A DNA stretch of 50,896 nucleotides from ANME-2 cluster archaeon. Its GTDB lineage: Archaea > Halobacteriota > Methanosarcinia > Methanosarcinales > Methanocomedenaceae. The stretch lies in NCBI GenBank assembly GCA_019429385.1, contig JAHYIS010000014.1:1-50896 (forward strand), in the 5' to 3' direction. The notes under the pieces were generated by a model. The model saw only the letters and a list, made by a program, of their open reading frames with translations. It searched no databases and had not been told where the DNA came from. Position 1 is the stretch's first letter. Every line of letters begins with the position of its first letter. The translations under genes and the position numbers were made by a program. Positions 16,370 to 23,866 of this stretch are shown here, piece after piece.

Positions 16370-18034
16370 TCACAAACCCAATGACATCCTGATGAGTACG
16401 AACAGAGCTAGCAACAGGTCAAGGAATATCACGCCACAGAATACACCCAGTCCCAGCTTAATCATTTTAGCATTTTTATTGAAAAACGACACTGCACCCT
16501 GTGCACTGTCCAATGAATCATTTATCTTGGTAAGGGTTTCCTTTGACTCAACCAGATTGCCATTGAGTGTATCCAGGACCGTATCCACCCTGGGCTGTTC
16601 TTCTGTCCTGAAACGTTCAAGTATATCCTTTGATTCTTCAAGATTGCTGTTGAGGGTATCAAGTACAGTATCAATCCTAGGCTGTTCTTCAGTTTTGAAA
16701 GTTTCCAGAATTTCCTTTAACTCATCCAGTGTTTGTGGTATTACTCCCGGTTCATCTTCCCATCGATATTTTAGCCTGTCAATCTTCTTGGCATTCTTAA
16801 GTAATTCCCTATCATAAAATGCAGTCTTAGCCCTTGCAAAAGCGTAAGTTCTCTCGTAACCTTCAACCTTGGTATTCATGATCGCAGATAATTTCGCACC
16901 CTGCGGCTGAACATTGCTTAATGAATACTTCGGGCTTTTGGCAAGAGCCATTGTCAAATTGCTAATATTCTGGATGTCACGATTTGCCAGGGCGGAACTT
17001 GTTCCTGAAATGCTTTTATCCGAAATATTTGTCCTGAACTCTGATGTGTCCCGCTTCTTCATGTCACTACCAATAGTCTTCATGGTAGCGGATTCGTCAG
17101 ATTTTTTTAATTTTTTAGTGGAATCTCCGGATACATTCTTTTCAACTTCCACTATACTGCCAGTATCTCTATGTTCAGCCTTAAAAACAGGATTTGCATT
17201 GTCAAATATCGTACCAATTACACCAGCGACTTTTACCCCCTTTTCACTGATATCAAATTTGGTTACAGGTATTTTTTCAATTGCACTGGCTAACTGGGTG
17301 CTTATTGTTCCAGTCCTGCCTATCAGGTCCCTGTAATATTTCTTATCAAGCTCAAGTATTCTCAGTTTATCTTTCATCTCCGGGCTTATCTCAACCTCAA
17401 GCAAGGGTACCTTTTTCTTTATCACAAACAGTTTTTTTACCTCTTTTATGACTTCTTCGGACACCTCCAGATTATCATCCAGTGAATCCAATATATCTTC
17501 GATCTTCGGTTGTTCGATGGTGTTAAACCGTTCCAGAGCCTCTTTGGCATTATATATGCCCATAGTGACAACACCCGGTTCCTGGTATAGTATTTCATGT
17601 ATTTCTTTCCCAATAGCAACCAGTGCACTGATAAGCTGTAATTTTTTCAATGTCTCTGCAGGATTAGTTAAAAAGTCCCAAAAATCGAAACTAAAATCAC
17701 CTGGCTGGTCCACACCAAGTTTTTTTAACTGGTTCTCTAGCTCTGCCTTTTTCTGTTTAAGGTCGTCCAGGCGTTCCTTCTCTTCTTCCCATAGGTCGGA
17801 TTCATCCCTGGGTGTCAATCGCTTTATCGTAATTAACTCCTCAACTTCCTCCAACACCGAATTCAGCTGTTTACCCAGACTCTCAATAGTCGTACCAATA
17901 ACAGCCAGGGCGATGCCTGCCTGTTCTGCTGCATCGCCTGCTGAATCAACTGCTTCTCCGGCTTTATATGCTGTCTTCCCAATGTTATACAGTCCTCCGG
18001 TGAGGACTCCAAATACTATATCATCCCATGCCAT
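16370..18034 (-). CDS. Large coiled-coil protein with internal repeats and C-terminal membrane anchor, unknown function
   Basis: A 554-residue protein I do not recognise. The N-terminus is glycine/alanine-rich (FGVLTGGLYNIGKTAYKAG), followed by heptad-rich segments around residues 40-105. A unit of about 33 residues with the core EQPRIDTVLDTLNSNLEESK occurs three times: once near residue 175 in a diverged form (EQPKIEDILDSLDDNLEVSE), then twice in tandem near 455-515. Both the first copy and the tandem pair follow an EPGV segment. A single hydrophobic helix ends the protein. Repeats and anchor resemble chemoreceptor- or tether-like scaffolds, but that is inference. AGGAGGT gives a firm start. 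Confidence 0.7.
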   Translation of the reverse strand: MAWDDIVFGVLTGGLYNIGKTAYKAGEAVDSAGDAAEQAGIALAVIGTTIESLGKQLNSVLEEVEELITIKRLTPRDESDLWEEEKERLDDLKQKKAELENQLKKLGVDQPGDFSFDFWDFLTNPAETLKKLQLISALVAIGKEIHEILYQEPGVVTMGIYNAKEALERFNTIEQPKIEDILDSLDDNLEVSEEVIKEVKKLFVIKKKVPLLEVEISPEMKDKLRILELDKKYYRDLIGRTGTISTQLASAIEKIPVTKFDISEKGVKVAGVIGTIFDNANPVFKAEHRDTGSIVEVEKNVSGDSTKKLKKSDESATMKTIGSDMKKRDTSEFRTNISDKSISGTSSALANRDIQNISNLTMALAKSPKYSLSNVQPQGAKLSAIMNTKVEGYERTYAFARAKTAFYDRELLKNAKKIDRLKYRWEDEPGVIPQTLDELKEILETFKTEEQPRIDTVLDTLNSNLEESKDILERFRTEEQPRVDTVLDTLNGNLVESKETLTKINDSLDSAQGAVSFFNKNAKMIKLGLGVFCGVIFLDLLLALFVLIRMSLGL

Positions 18035-18178
18035 TTTGCAAACCTCCTAAAGCTACGACTCAACGGAATTAAAATTATAACGATCATTGCTTGAAAGTTA
18101 CCTATTCCCCAACTATTAATCGTAACAAATATAATTCGAGCTCATTGTATAAATATGAATAGGGCGATTCAACCCGAT

Positions 18179-19552
18179 TTATTGTCGTACACGCCCTCTA
18201 GCAATCGATGCAAAAATCCCTATAAAACACAGAACCGAAAATATCATGAAAGCAGCCTTTACGCTCTCAACAAAAGGAGCATAATATTCGGGTGTTATCT
18301 GGGCCCTGCCGATAAAGAGGGCAAATAATACCATGGCAATCCCCATACTCAGCATTTGCCCGACCAGCCGCATCGTGCCCATCGTTCCTGAAGCAATGCC
18401 ATAATATCTTTTTTCCACACTGGTCATGATGGCATTGGTGTTGGGAGATGAGAACAGGGCATACCCAAAGCCCAGTAATAGCAGGTTGAGTATAATAAAT
18501 GTCAGGGTCGTTCCAGTGTCCAGTAATGAGAACAGGAACAGCCCTATCGTCATCACTACCATACCTGATGAAGCCACTACCCGCGGCTCGACCCTGTCTG
18601 AGAGTTTCCCAGCCATGGGTGAGAGGACCGTCATCACAAAAGGCTGTGCCACCAGCACCAGACCTGCACTTTGAGGGGGGAGTCCTTTAATATATTGCAG
18701 ATAAAGGCTCAACAGGAACGAGACCGCAAAAGTGGCAGAATAGTGGATAAGTGCTGCCAGGTTGGAGAAGGTAAAGGTCCTGTTATTGCTGAAAATGGTC
18801 ATATTCACAACAGGATATTCCACGTTCTTTTCCCAGGAGATGAACAGCACTATCCCTGCAATACCAAAGAATATCAGCCAGCCACCCAGGATATTGGGCA
18901 GCATGGACAGACCGTACATTATAGATACCAGGGTAATCCCGTAGATAATCGAACCGCTCAGGTCAAAATGCTCACCCCTTGCATCTGCCCATTCTCCTTT
19001 CATTTTCCAGATGGTGAAGAAGAGAACGATTATGCCGAGAGGGACATTAACCAGGAAGATACTCCTCCACCCGAAATGCTGGGTTAAAAAGCCGCCCAGG
19101 AATGGTCCCAGGGTAAGTCCCAGATAGACTGCCGCCACATTGATACCGAGGGCCCGTCCACGCTCTCCAACCGGGAATACTGAAGTGACTATAGCTACTG
19201 CGGTCCCGAATATCATTGCACTTCCCATTCCCTGCACTATCCTGAAAATGATAAGGACCATGACCGAAGGCGAGAGTGCACAGAGGAAGGACGAGATGGT
19301 GAATATCACTATCCCATATATGAATATTTTTCTCCTTCCATAGATATCTGCAATTCTCCCGAATGGGACCAGGAACACTGCTGCGGCCAGTAAATACGAG
19401 GTTGCTATCCAGCTCAGCAGCACAGCATCGACCGTAAAATCGATGTCTATGTACTTGAGGGCTATGACTACGGATGAGCCCATGAACGGGGTCAGGAAGG
19501 ATGCCAGTGTGGCGGCTATGAGGGTTGATGTCTTTGTCTGGTTTTCATCCAT
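18179..19552 (-). CDS. MFS transporter, DHA2 (EmrB/QacA) drug-efflux family
   Basis: A protein of about 457 residues with roughly 14 membrane helices. Motif A is seen as GRIADIYGRRKIF after helix 2, and the DHA2-type segment LTLGPFLGGFLTQHFGWRSIFLVNVPLGI follows. It probably exports small hydrophobic compounds by proton antiport; the substrate is unknown. ATG 19552 has GGGAGGC upstream and lies inside the last codons of the NADAR gene (8-nt overlap), so the two are translationally coupled. The upstream in-frame ATG at 19573 lies within NADAR and is less likely. Confidence 0.88.
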   Translation of the reverse strand: MDENQTKTSTLIAATLASFLTPFMGSSVVIALKYIDIDFTVDAVLLSWIATSYLLAAAVFLVPFGRIADIYGRRKIFIYGIVIFTISSFLCALSPSVMVLIIFRIVQGMGSAMIFGTAVAIVTSVFPVGERGRALGINVAAVYLGLTLGPFLGGFLTQHFGWRSIFLVNVPLGIIVLFFTIWKMKGEWADARGEHFDLSGSIIYGITLVSIMYGLSMLPNILGGWLIFFGIAGIVLFISWEKNVEYPVVNMTIFSNNRTFTFSNLAALIHYSATFAVSFLLSLYLQYIKGLPPQSAGLVLVAQPFVMTVLSPMAGKLSDRVEPRVVASSGMVVMTIGLFLFSLLDTGTTLTFIILNLLLLGFGYALFSSPNTNAIMTSVEKRYYGIASGTMGTMRLVGQMLSMGIAMVLFALFIGRAQITPEYYAPFVESVKAAFMIFSVLCFIGIFASIARGRVRQ

Positions 19553-19994
19553 TGTTTGCCTCCCGTAGTTCATCCCTCACCTGCATGAGCAGTATACCCA
19601 TCCTGTCCTTCCCCTTTATGCCCCAGTACCGATCTGTGGGCGAATCCTCGTGCAGGTGGGCATCCCCGGTGTTTAGCAGTTTTCTGGCACGTTCCGGGTG
19701 CTGGCCGAACTTGGCCCGGAGTGCCAGCAGCATGATGCGTTCCGTTATGCCGTCCCAGTTGGGAGGTAGCGGCCTGGTCCATGCAAGTTCTTTGGCATCC
19801 ATGGGTTTGGGGGCCAGCCGTATCTTCATTTCAAGGTCGGTACTGCTAAGCTTCATAGACTGGAAATAGTGTTCCGCAGTTGCGTATTCCTTTTTGTGTA
19901 TGACCATCCTGGCATTGTAGAAGTTAGACAGGAACCTGTACTTCCCGTCAATCCTGCCCTTTGTCTCCTCATAGTAATAGATATTTTCTGCCAT
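19545..19994 (-). CDS. NADAR (YbiA-like) family N-glycosidase
   Basis: A 149-residue protein with the NADAR/DUF1768 pattern: FLSNFYNARMVIHKKEYATAEHYFQ near the N-terminus, the KFGQHPERARKLLNTGD segment, and the EDSPTDRYWGIKGKDRMG tail containing the conserved D-W-G. Characterised members cleave N-glycosidic bonds in riboflavin-pathway intermediates or remove ADP-ribose from guanine, and some belong to phage-defence or toxin-antitoxin loci. Here it shares an operon with an MFS exporter and lies 277 nt from a type I restriction island, which leaves both housekeeping and defence roles open. Confidence 0.88.
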   Translation of the reverse strand: MAENIYYYEETKGRIDGKYRFLSNFYNARMVIHKKEYATAEHYFQSMKLSSTDLEMKIRLAPKPMDAKELAWTRPLPPNWDGITERIMLLALRAKFGQHPERARKLLNTGDAHLHEDSPTDRYWGIKGKDRMGILLMQVRDELREANNG

Positions 19995-20193
19995 GAAGTT
20001 CAGCCCGCATTTATGGAGGTCAGTTCATTTTTATCCGGGGGAGTGTTTAGATTTAAGGTATTTAAGGTTGGATGGTGGGATTGCATGGTTGTTTTTCTGT
20101 TATATGAACTTTACCATAACATTTTTAATGTATGTACTGCAAAATGTCAAAGGAATTATGGGGAATTAACACTTCAATAACGATTGTGATGAA

Positions 20194-20218
20194 ACGATAT
20201 AATCAACGTGTTTACACG
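20194..20218 (+). promoter_or_regulatory. Putative promoter/operator of the restriction island
   Basis: In the 277-nt gap before hsdM, an ACGATATAATC TATA-like stretch (20194-20204) is followed at once by the palindrome CGTGTTTACACG (20207-20218, 5-bp arms). The hsdM ATG at 20272 has an AGAGGGA site upstream. A palindrome placed between TATA and start fits a repressor site, but none is identified. The rest of the gap shows no gene. Confidence 0.35.
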
Positions 20219-20271
20219 ATACGCACATAATCCCGAATGAACATCAATGAAAATAAAGAGGGATTGATACA

Positions 20272-20682
20272 ATGGTACAGAAAAATAATAACAATCAAGA
20301 AGAACCTCTTGAAAAACAACTTTGGAAAGCAGCGGACAAACTCAGAAAGAACATTGACGCTGCTGAATACAAACATATAGTTCTTGGCTTGATATTTTTA
20401 AAATATATCTCTGATGCTTTCGAGGAGATGTATAACAGACTGCAACAAGGCGAAGGCGATTATACCGGTGCTGATCCTGAAGACAGGGACGAATACAAAG
20501 CGGAAAATATCTTTTTTGTCCCTGCAATTGCCCGCTGGTCATATCTGCAATCAAAAGCTAAACAGCCGGATATCGGGAAAGAAGTTGATAACGCGATGGA
20601 TGTCATTGAAAAAGAGAATCCTTTGCTCAAAGGTGTGCTGCAAAGGTCTTTGCACGGGGCAATCTCGACCCGACAAGTCTAG
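20272..20682 (+). pseudogene. hsdM: Type I restriction-modification M subunit, N-terminal part (frameshifted hsdM)
   Basis: The first 123 codons match the HsdM N-terminal helical domain ([37 protein letters not shown], then [18 protein letters not shown]). After GVL the frame is lost: it reads QRSLHGAIS and stops at 20682. The +1 frame from 20643 gives the expected [19 protein letters not shown]. One base is missing at about 20640-20642 (CTGCAAAGG where CTGCCAAAGG would restore VLPKVFARGN). The site is not a long homopolymer. This may be a true null mutation, an assembly error or, less likely, a recoding site. Confidence 0.85.
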
Positions 20683-20687
20683 GCGGT

Positions 20688-21815
20688 TTGATCGACCTTG
20701 TTGGCAACATTGCTCTTGGCGATGCCAAAGCCCGGAGTGCTGATGTTCTCGGTCATGTGTTCGAGTATTTCCTTGGTGAGTTCGCCCTGGCAGAAGGCAA
20801 AAAGGGAGGACAGTTCTACACGCCAAGAAGTGTTGTTCAATTACTGGTGGAAATGCTGGAACCCTACAAGGGAAGAGTTTTTGACCCCTGCTGCGGTTCA
20901 GGCGGTATGTTTGTGCAGTCTGAGAAGTTTGTAGCCGACCATCAGGGAAAAGTGAACGACATATCGATCTACGGGCAGGAGAGCAACCAGACCACCTGGC
21001 GGCTGGCAAAAATGAACCTCGCTATCAGAAGCATAGATAGTTCACAGGTCAAATGGAACAATGAAGGCTCCTTTTTAAACGATACCCATAAAGATCTGAA
21101 AGCGGATTATGTCATAGCCAATCCTCCGTTCAACGACAGCGACTGGAGCGGTGATATGCTGCGCAAGGACGGGAGATGGAAATATGGTGTTCCGCCCGCC
21201 GGAAACGCCAATTATGCCTGGATACAGCACTTTCTCTATCATTTAAATCCAGAGGGTCAGGCAGGTTTTGTGCTGGCCAAGGGATCGTTGACCTCCAAAT
21301 CGTCTGGTGAGGGAGATATCAGAAAAGGACTTGTGGAGGACCGACTGGTCGACTGCATCGTGAACCTGCCGCCAAAATTGTTCCTGAATACCCAGATACC
21401 CGCTTGCCTGTGGTTCTTGAGCAGGAATAAGACCAATGGGAAGTATCGGGACAGGACAGATGAGATACTGTTCATCGATGCCCGGAACCTGGGGCATTTG
21501 ATAAACCGCAGAACCCTTGAATTCTCACCTGAAGATATACAGACGATTGCGGACACCTACCATAACTGGCGCAATCCGGATGGAAATTATGAAGATGTGA
21601 AGGGATTTTGCAATACGACCTCAATTGAGCGGGTGCGCGAGCTGGATTATGTGGTGACACCGGGGCGGTATGTGGGTTTGCCTGATGAGGAAGATGATTT
21701 TGATTTTAATGAGCGGTTTACCAGACTGAAAGCGGAATTTGAGGAGCAGTTAAAAGAGGAAGAGAAGCTTAATGTGCTGATTGCTGAGAATTTGAAACGG
21801 GTGAAGCTGGTATGA
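20688..21815 (+). CDS. hsdM: Type I restriction-modification M subunit, catalytic part (frameshifted hsdM)
   Basis: This open frame carries the N6-adenine methyltransferase core: [21 protein letters not shown]-binding motif [11 protein letters not shown] and catalytic motif IV NPPF, then the usual HsdM C-terminal region. Family sequence is recognisable from 20643, so the gene was one frame with the 20272-20682 segment (about 512 residues in total, normal for HsdM). TTG 20688 is only the first start-like codon and has no good ribosome binding site. If the frameshift is real, no complete M subunit is made and methylation is probably lost. It overlaps the next gene by ATGA. Confidence 0.85.
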   Translation: MIDLVGNIALGDAKARSADVLGHVFEYFLGEFALAEGKKGGQFYTPRSVVQLLVEMLEPYKGRVFDPCCGSGGMFVQSEKFVADHQGKVNDISIYGQESNQTTWRLAKMNLAIRSIDSSQVKWNNEGSFLNDTHKDLKADYVIANPPFNDSDWSGDMLRKDGRWKYGVPPAGNANYAWIQHFLYHLNPEGQAGFVLAKGSLTSKSSGEGDIRKGLVEDRLVDCIVNLPPKLFLNTQIPACLWFLSRNKTNGKYRDRTDEILFIDARNLGHLINRRTLEFSPEDIQTIADTYHNWRNPDGNYEDVKGFCNTTSIERVRELDYVVTPGRYVGLPDEEDDFDFNERFTRLKAEFEEQLKEEEKLNVLIAENLKRVKLV

Positions 21816-22063
21816 GTGAAAAAGAAGAATTCCATTCCACAGTCGGCCAGTTAGTTGACTTATTAAAGACCCTGCCTCAGGAGATGCCGGTATTGACCAG
21901 CGGGTATGAGGGGGGGTTTGAGAATTTTTATGAACCTGTTGTTGTTAAGGTGAAGCATGAGCCTGAAAATCCGTACTATGATGGTGAATTTCAGGTTGCT
22001 GAGGAGGGGGAGGAGGGTGCGTTTGATGCGGTGGCAATCAGGCGGGTGGTTCGGGATGTGTGA
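21812..22063 (+). CDS. Small type I RM-associated protein, unknown function
   Basis: An 83-residue acidic protein beginning [18 protein letters not shown], with a [15 protein letters not shown] core and an [14 protein letters not shown] end. I recall similar small ORFs between hsdM and hsdS in type I loci but no assigned function. It overlaps hsdM by ATGA at its start, and its stop overlaps the next start in ATGTGTGA. A second copy of its last codons (AVVIRRVVRDE then stop) lies directly before hsdS at about 22712-22746, showing that this junction has been duplicated. Confidence 0.7.
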   Translation: MSEKEEFHSTVGQLVDLLKTLPQEMPVLTSGYEGGFENFYEPVVVKVKHEPENPYYDGEFQVAEEGEEGAFDAVAIRRVVRDV

Positions 22064-22487
22064 GTGGAAGGAGTGTATGTTGTCAGATAATATGGAACCG
22101 CAGATAAACGCAGATGAACGCAGATTAAATGCATTGTCTGAACAGATAATAGGCGCTGCTTTTGAAGTAAGTAATGTTCTGGGAAATGGTTTTCTGGAAA
22201 AAGTTTATGAAAATGCTCTGAATGCTGAGCTAAATTTCAGAGGATTGAAAACATTTCAACAGGCGCCATTGAAAGTATTCTACAAGGATAAATTGGTTGG
22301 TGATTACATAGCAGATATTCTGGTTGAAGATGAGATAATAATTGAAGTAAAAGCAGTAAAAGAAATCGATACAGTTCATTTTGCACAATGTTTGAACTAT
22401 CTTAGAATCACAGATTTGAAACTCTGCCTTTTGCTGAATTTCAGTAAACCAAGAGTGGAAATAAAAAGAATCGTTAATAATATCTGA
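22056..22487 (+). CDS. GxxExxY protein (PD-(D/E)XK_3 family) fused to an hsdS start
   Basis: Residues from MEPQINADERRLN onward are a full GxxExxY protein (GNGFLEKVYENAL motif) with a PD-(D/E)XK-type core DYIADILVEDEIIIEVKA. The first 12 residues from ATG 22056 ([12 protein letters not shown]) instead match an HsdS N-terminus, like the genuine MSEWKEFKLGD at 22739. The gene thus appears to use a captured hsdS start, translationally coupled to the preceding small ORF. Starts at 22077 or 22092 would give the protein without that leader. The left terminal inverted repeat encodes the PQINADER part. Cellular function is unknown. Confidence 0.75.
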   Translation: MCEWKECMLSDNMEPQINADERRLNALSEQIIGAAFEVSNVLGNGFLEKVYENALNAELNFRGLKTFQQAPLKVFYKDKLVGDYIADILVEDEIIIEVKAVKEIDTVHFAQCLNYLRITDLKLCLLLNFSKPRVEIKRIVNNI

Positions 22488-22531
22488 TACCCATGAAACA
22501 AATCTGCGTTTATCTGCGTTCATCCGCGGTT
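22079..22531 (+). mobile_element. Inverted-repeat-bounded cassette carrying the GxxExxY gene
   Basis: Left repeat 22096-22126 and right repeat 22501-22531 are inverted copies matching at about 28 of 31 positions, built of the unit CGCAGATAAACGCAGATGAA. They enclose the GxxExxY gene. The left end plus some 17 nt of upstream sequence (GTTGTCAGAT...ATGG) recurs at 22617. The element is 436-453 bp and encodes no transposase, so mobility would need help in trans or recombination between repeats. Confidence 0.6.
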
Positions 22532-22590
22532 AAAATTATAAATATGGAATTCGGCCTTTTCAAAGGAAAAGAGTATTGTAGGGGTGCTAA

Positions 22591-22746
22591 ATGTTGAATT
22601 GGTGGGAAGAATGTAAGTTGTCAGATGAGATGGAACCGCAGATAAACGCAGATGAACGCAGATGTGAGTTCATGCATTTGTGTTCATCCGCGGTTTTTTT
22701 ATTGTTCGAGGCGGTTGTGATCAGGAGGGTGGTTCGGGATGAGTGA
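22591..22746 (+). pseudogene. Chimeric remnant: hsdS start / inverted-repeat hairpin / end of small RM ORF
   Basis: A 51-codon frame from ATG 22591 (GGGGTG site upstream) begins like HsdS (NWWEECKLSDEM). It then runs through a second copy of the inverted-repeat unit (EPQINADERR) and ends as a copy of the small RM ORF's C-terminus (AVVIRRVVRDE). The stop overlaps the true hsdS ATG at 22739. It therefore joins pieces of three sequences and is best read as recombination debris, although it may still provide translational coupling to hsdS. Confidence 0.6.
22634..22695. repeat. Solo hairpin copy of the GxxExxY terminal repeat
   Basis: AACCGCAGATAAACGCAGAT begins at 22634 and GTTCATCCGCGGTT ends at 22695, giving the two ends of the GxxExxY cassette with nearly all of the interior missing. 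A T7 tract follows (22694-22700), so transcribed RNA would form a terminator-like hairpin just before hsdS. Confidence 0.65.
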
Positions 22747-23854
22747 GTGGAAGGAATTTAAATTGGGGGATGTGGTAGTTTTAAATTATGGAAAAGGTTT
22801 GCCTGAACAAAAAAGAATTGAAGGTAATGTTCCTGTTTATAGCTCTGCTGGTCTAACAGGTTATCATAATAAACCATTAGTCAATTCTGAAGGGTTAATT
22901 ATTGGGCGAAAAGGAACTGTTGGTAAGATTTACTATTCAAAGAATCCTTTCTTTTGCATTGATACTGCTTATTATATTTTGCCAGATAAAGAAAAATATA
23001 GTTTAAATTTCATATATTATCTATTAAAAACTATTGGACTTGCAGAACTTAATGAGGATAGTGCAGTCCCTGGATTAAATCGCAATACTGCTTATTCACA
23101 GGAAATCTTGCTTCCCCCTCTCCCCGAACAGCGCGCCATCGCCTCAGTCCTATCCAGCCTCGATGACAAGATCGACCTGCTGCACCGCCAGAACAGGACC
23201 CTGGAGGGCATGGCTGAGGCGCTGTTCCGGCAGTGGTTTGTGGAGGAGGCGGATGAGGGGTGGAATTCTGTTAGAGTTGGCGACTTTGTTCATACAAATG
23301 TTTCAAGCATTAACAAAGACAATGCTCTCAAAACAATTAGATATTTGGACACGGGTTCACTTACAGAAGGCAAAATTGACGGGTATCAAATATTGGATAT
23401 TGCCGATGCACCCAGCAGAGCACGCCGGATTGTTAAAAATAATGATATTTTAATATCAACAGTGAGACCAAATCAAAAGCATTATGGAATATTAAAAAAT
23501 CCAGCAGAAAATGTAATTGTTTCTACTGGATTTTGTGTCATAACCTGTGATAAAATCAATCCTCACTTTATCTACATTCTTTTAACCACAGATGAAATGA
23601 CCGAATATCTGCATTCAATCGCGGAAGGTTCTACCTCAACATACCCGTCTTTAAAGCCATCTGATATTGAGGGCTTGGAATTTCAATTGCCTTCTAAGGA
23701 AAAGTTGGATGCTTTTTCTGAATATGCTGATGACGCATGGAATAAGATTGAATACAATCATACTCAAATCCGCACCCTCGAAAAACTGCGGGATACACTG
23801 TTACCTAAACTTATTTCTGGACAAATAAGACTTGATTATATTGAATACTTTTGA
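22739..23854 (+). CDS. hsdS: Type I restriction-modification specificity subunit HsdS
   Basis: A 371-residue HsdS with two target recognition domains. TRD1 (about 1-125) ends in the conserved LPPLPEQRAIASVLSSLDDKIDLLHRQN coiled coil; TRD2 (about 180-325) ends in HTQIRTLEKLRDTLLPKLISGQIR. The protein would set the bipartite recognition site for HsdM and HsdR. ATG 22739 overlaps the stop of the preceding chimeric frame. The TRDs are AT-rich while the conserved helices are GC-richer, as expected for swapped TRDs. Degenerate copies of its two ends recur in the island. Whether it still works depends on hsdM. Confidence 0.92.
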   Translation: MSEWKEFKLGDVVVLNYGKGLPEQKRIEGNVPVYSSAGLTGYHNKPLVNSEGLIIGRKGTVGKIYYSKNPFFCIDTAYYILPDKEKYSLNFIYYLLKTIGLAELNEDSAVPGLNRNTAYSQEILLPPLPEQRAIASVLSSLDDKIDLLHRQNRTLEGMAEALFRQWFVEEADEGWNSVRVGDFVHTNVSSINKDNALKTIRYLDTGSLTEGKIDGYQILDIADAPSRARRIVKNNDILISTVRPNQKHYGILKNPAENVIVSTGFCVITCDKINPHFIYILLTTDEMTEYLHSIAEGSTSTYPSLKPSDIEGLEFQLPSKEKLDAFSEYADDAWNKIEYNHTQIRTLEKLRDTLLPKLISGQIRLDYIEYF

Positions 23855-23866
23855 TGGGGTGATTAA

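Noticed and set aside
20207-20218. Palindrome before hsdM as an attachment site of the island
   Set aside because: No matching copy is seen after hsdR near 33011-33100, so an operator is the simpler reading.
20630-20690. Programmed -1/+1 frameshift in hsdM
   Set aside because: There is no slippery heptamer or downstream structure that I can see; a one-base deletion or sequence error explains it more simply.
22096-22700. CRISPR-like repeats (CGCAGATAAACGCAGATGAACGC units)
   Set aside because: The units form inverted terminal repeats around one gene plus one hairpin; there is no regular spacer array and no cas gene.
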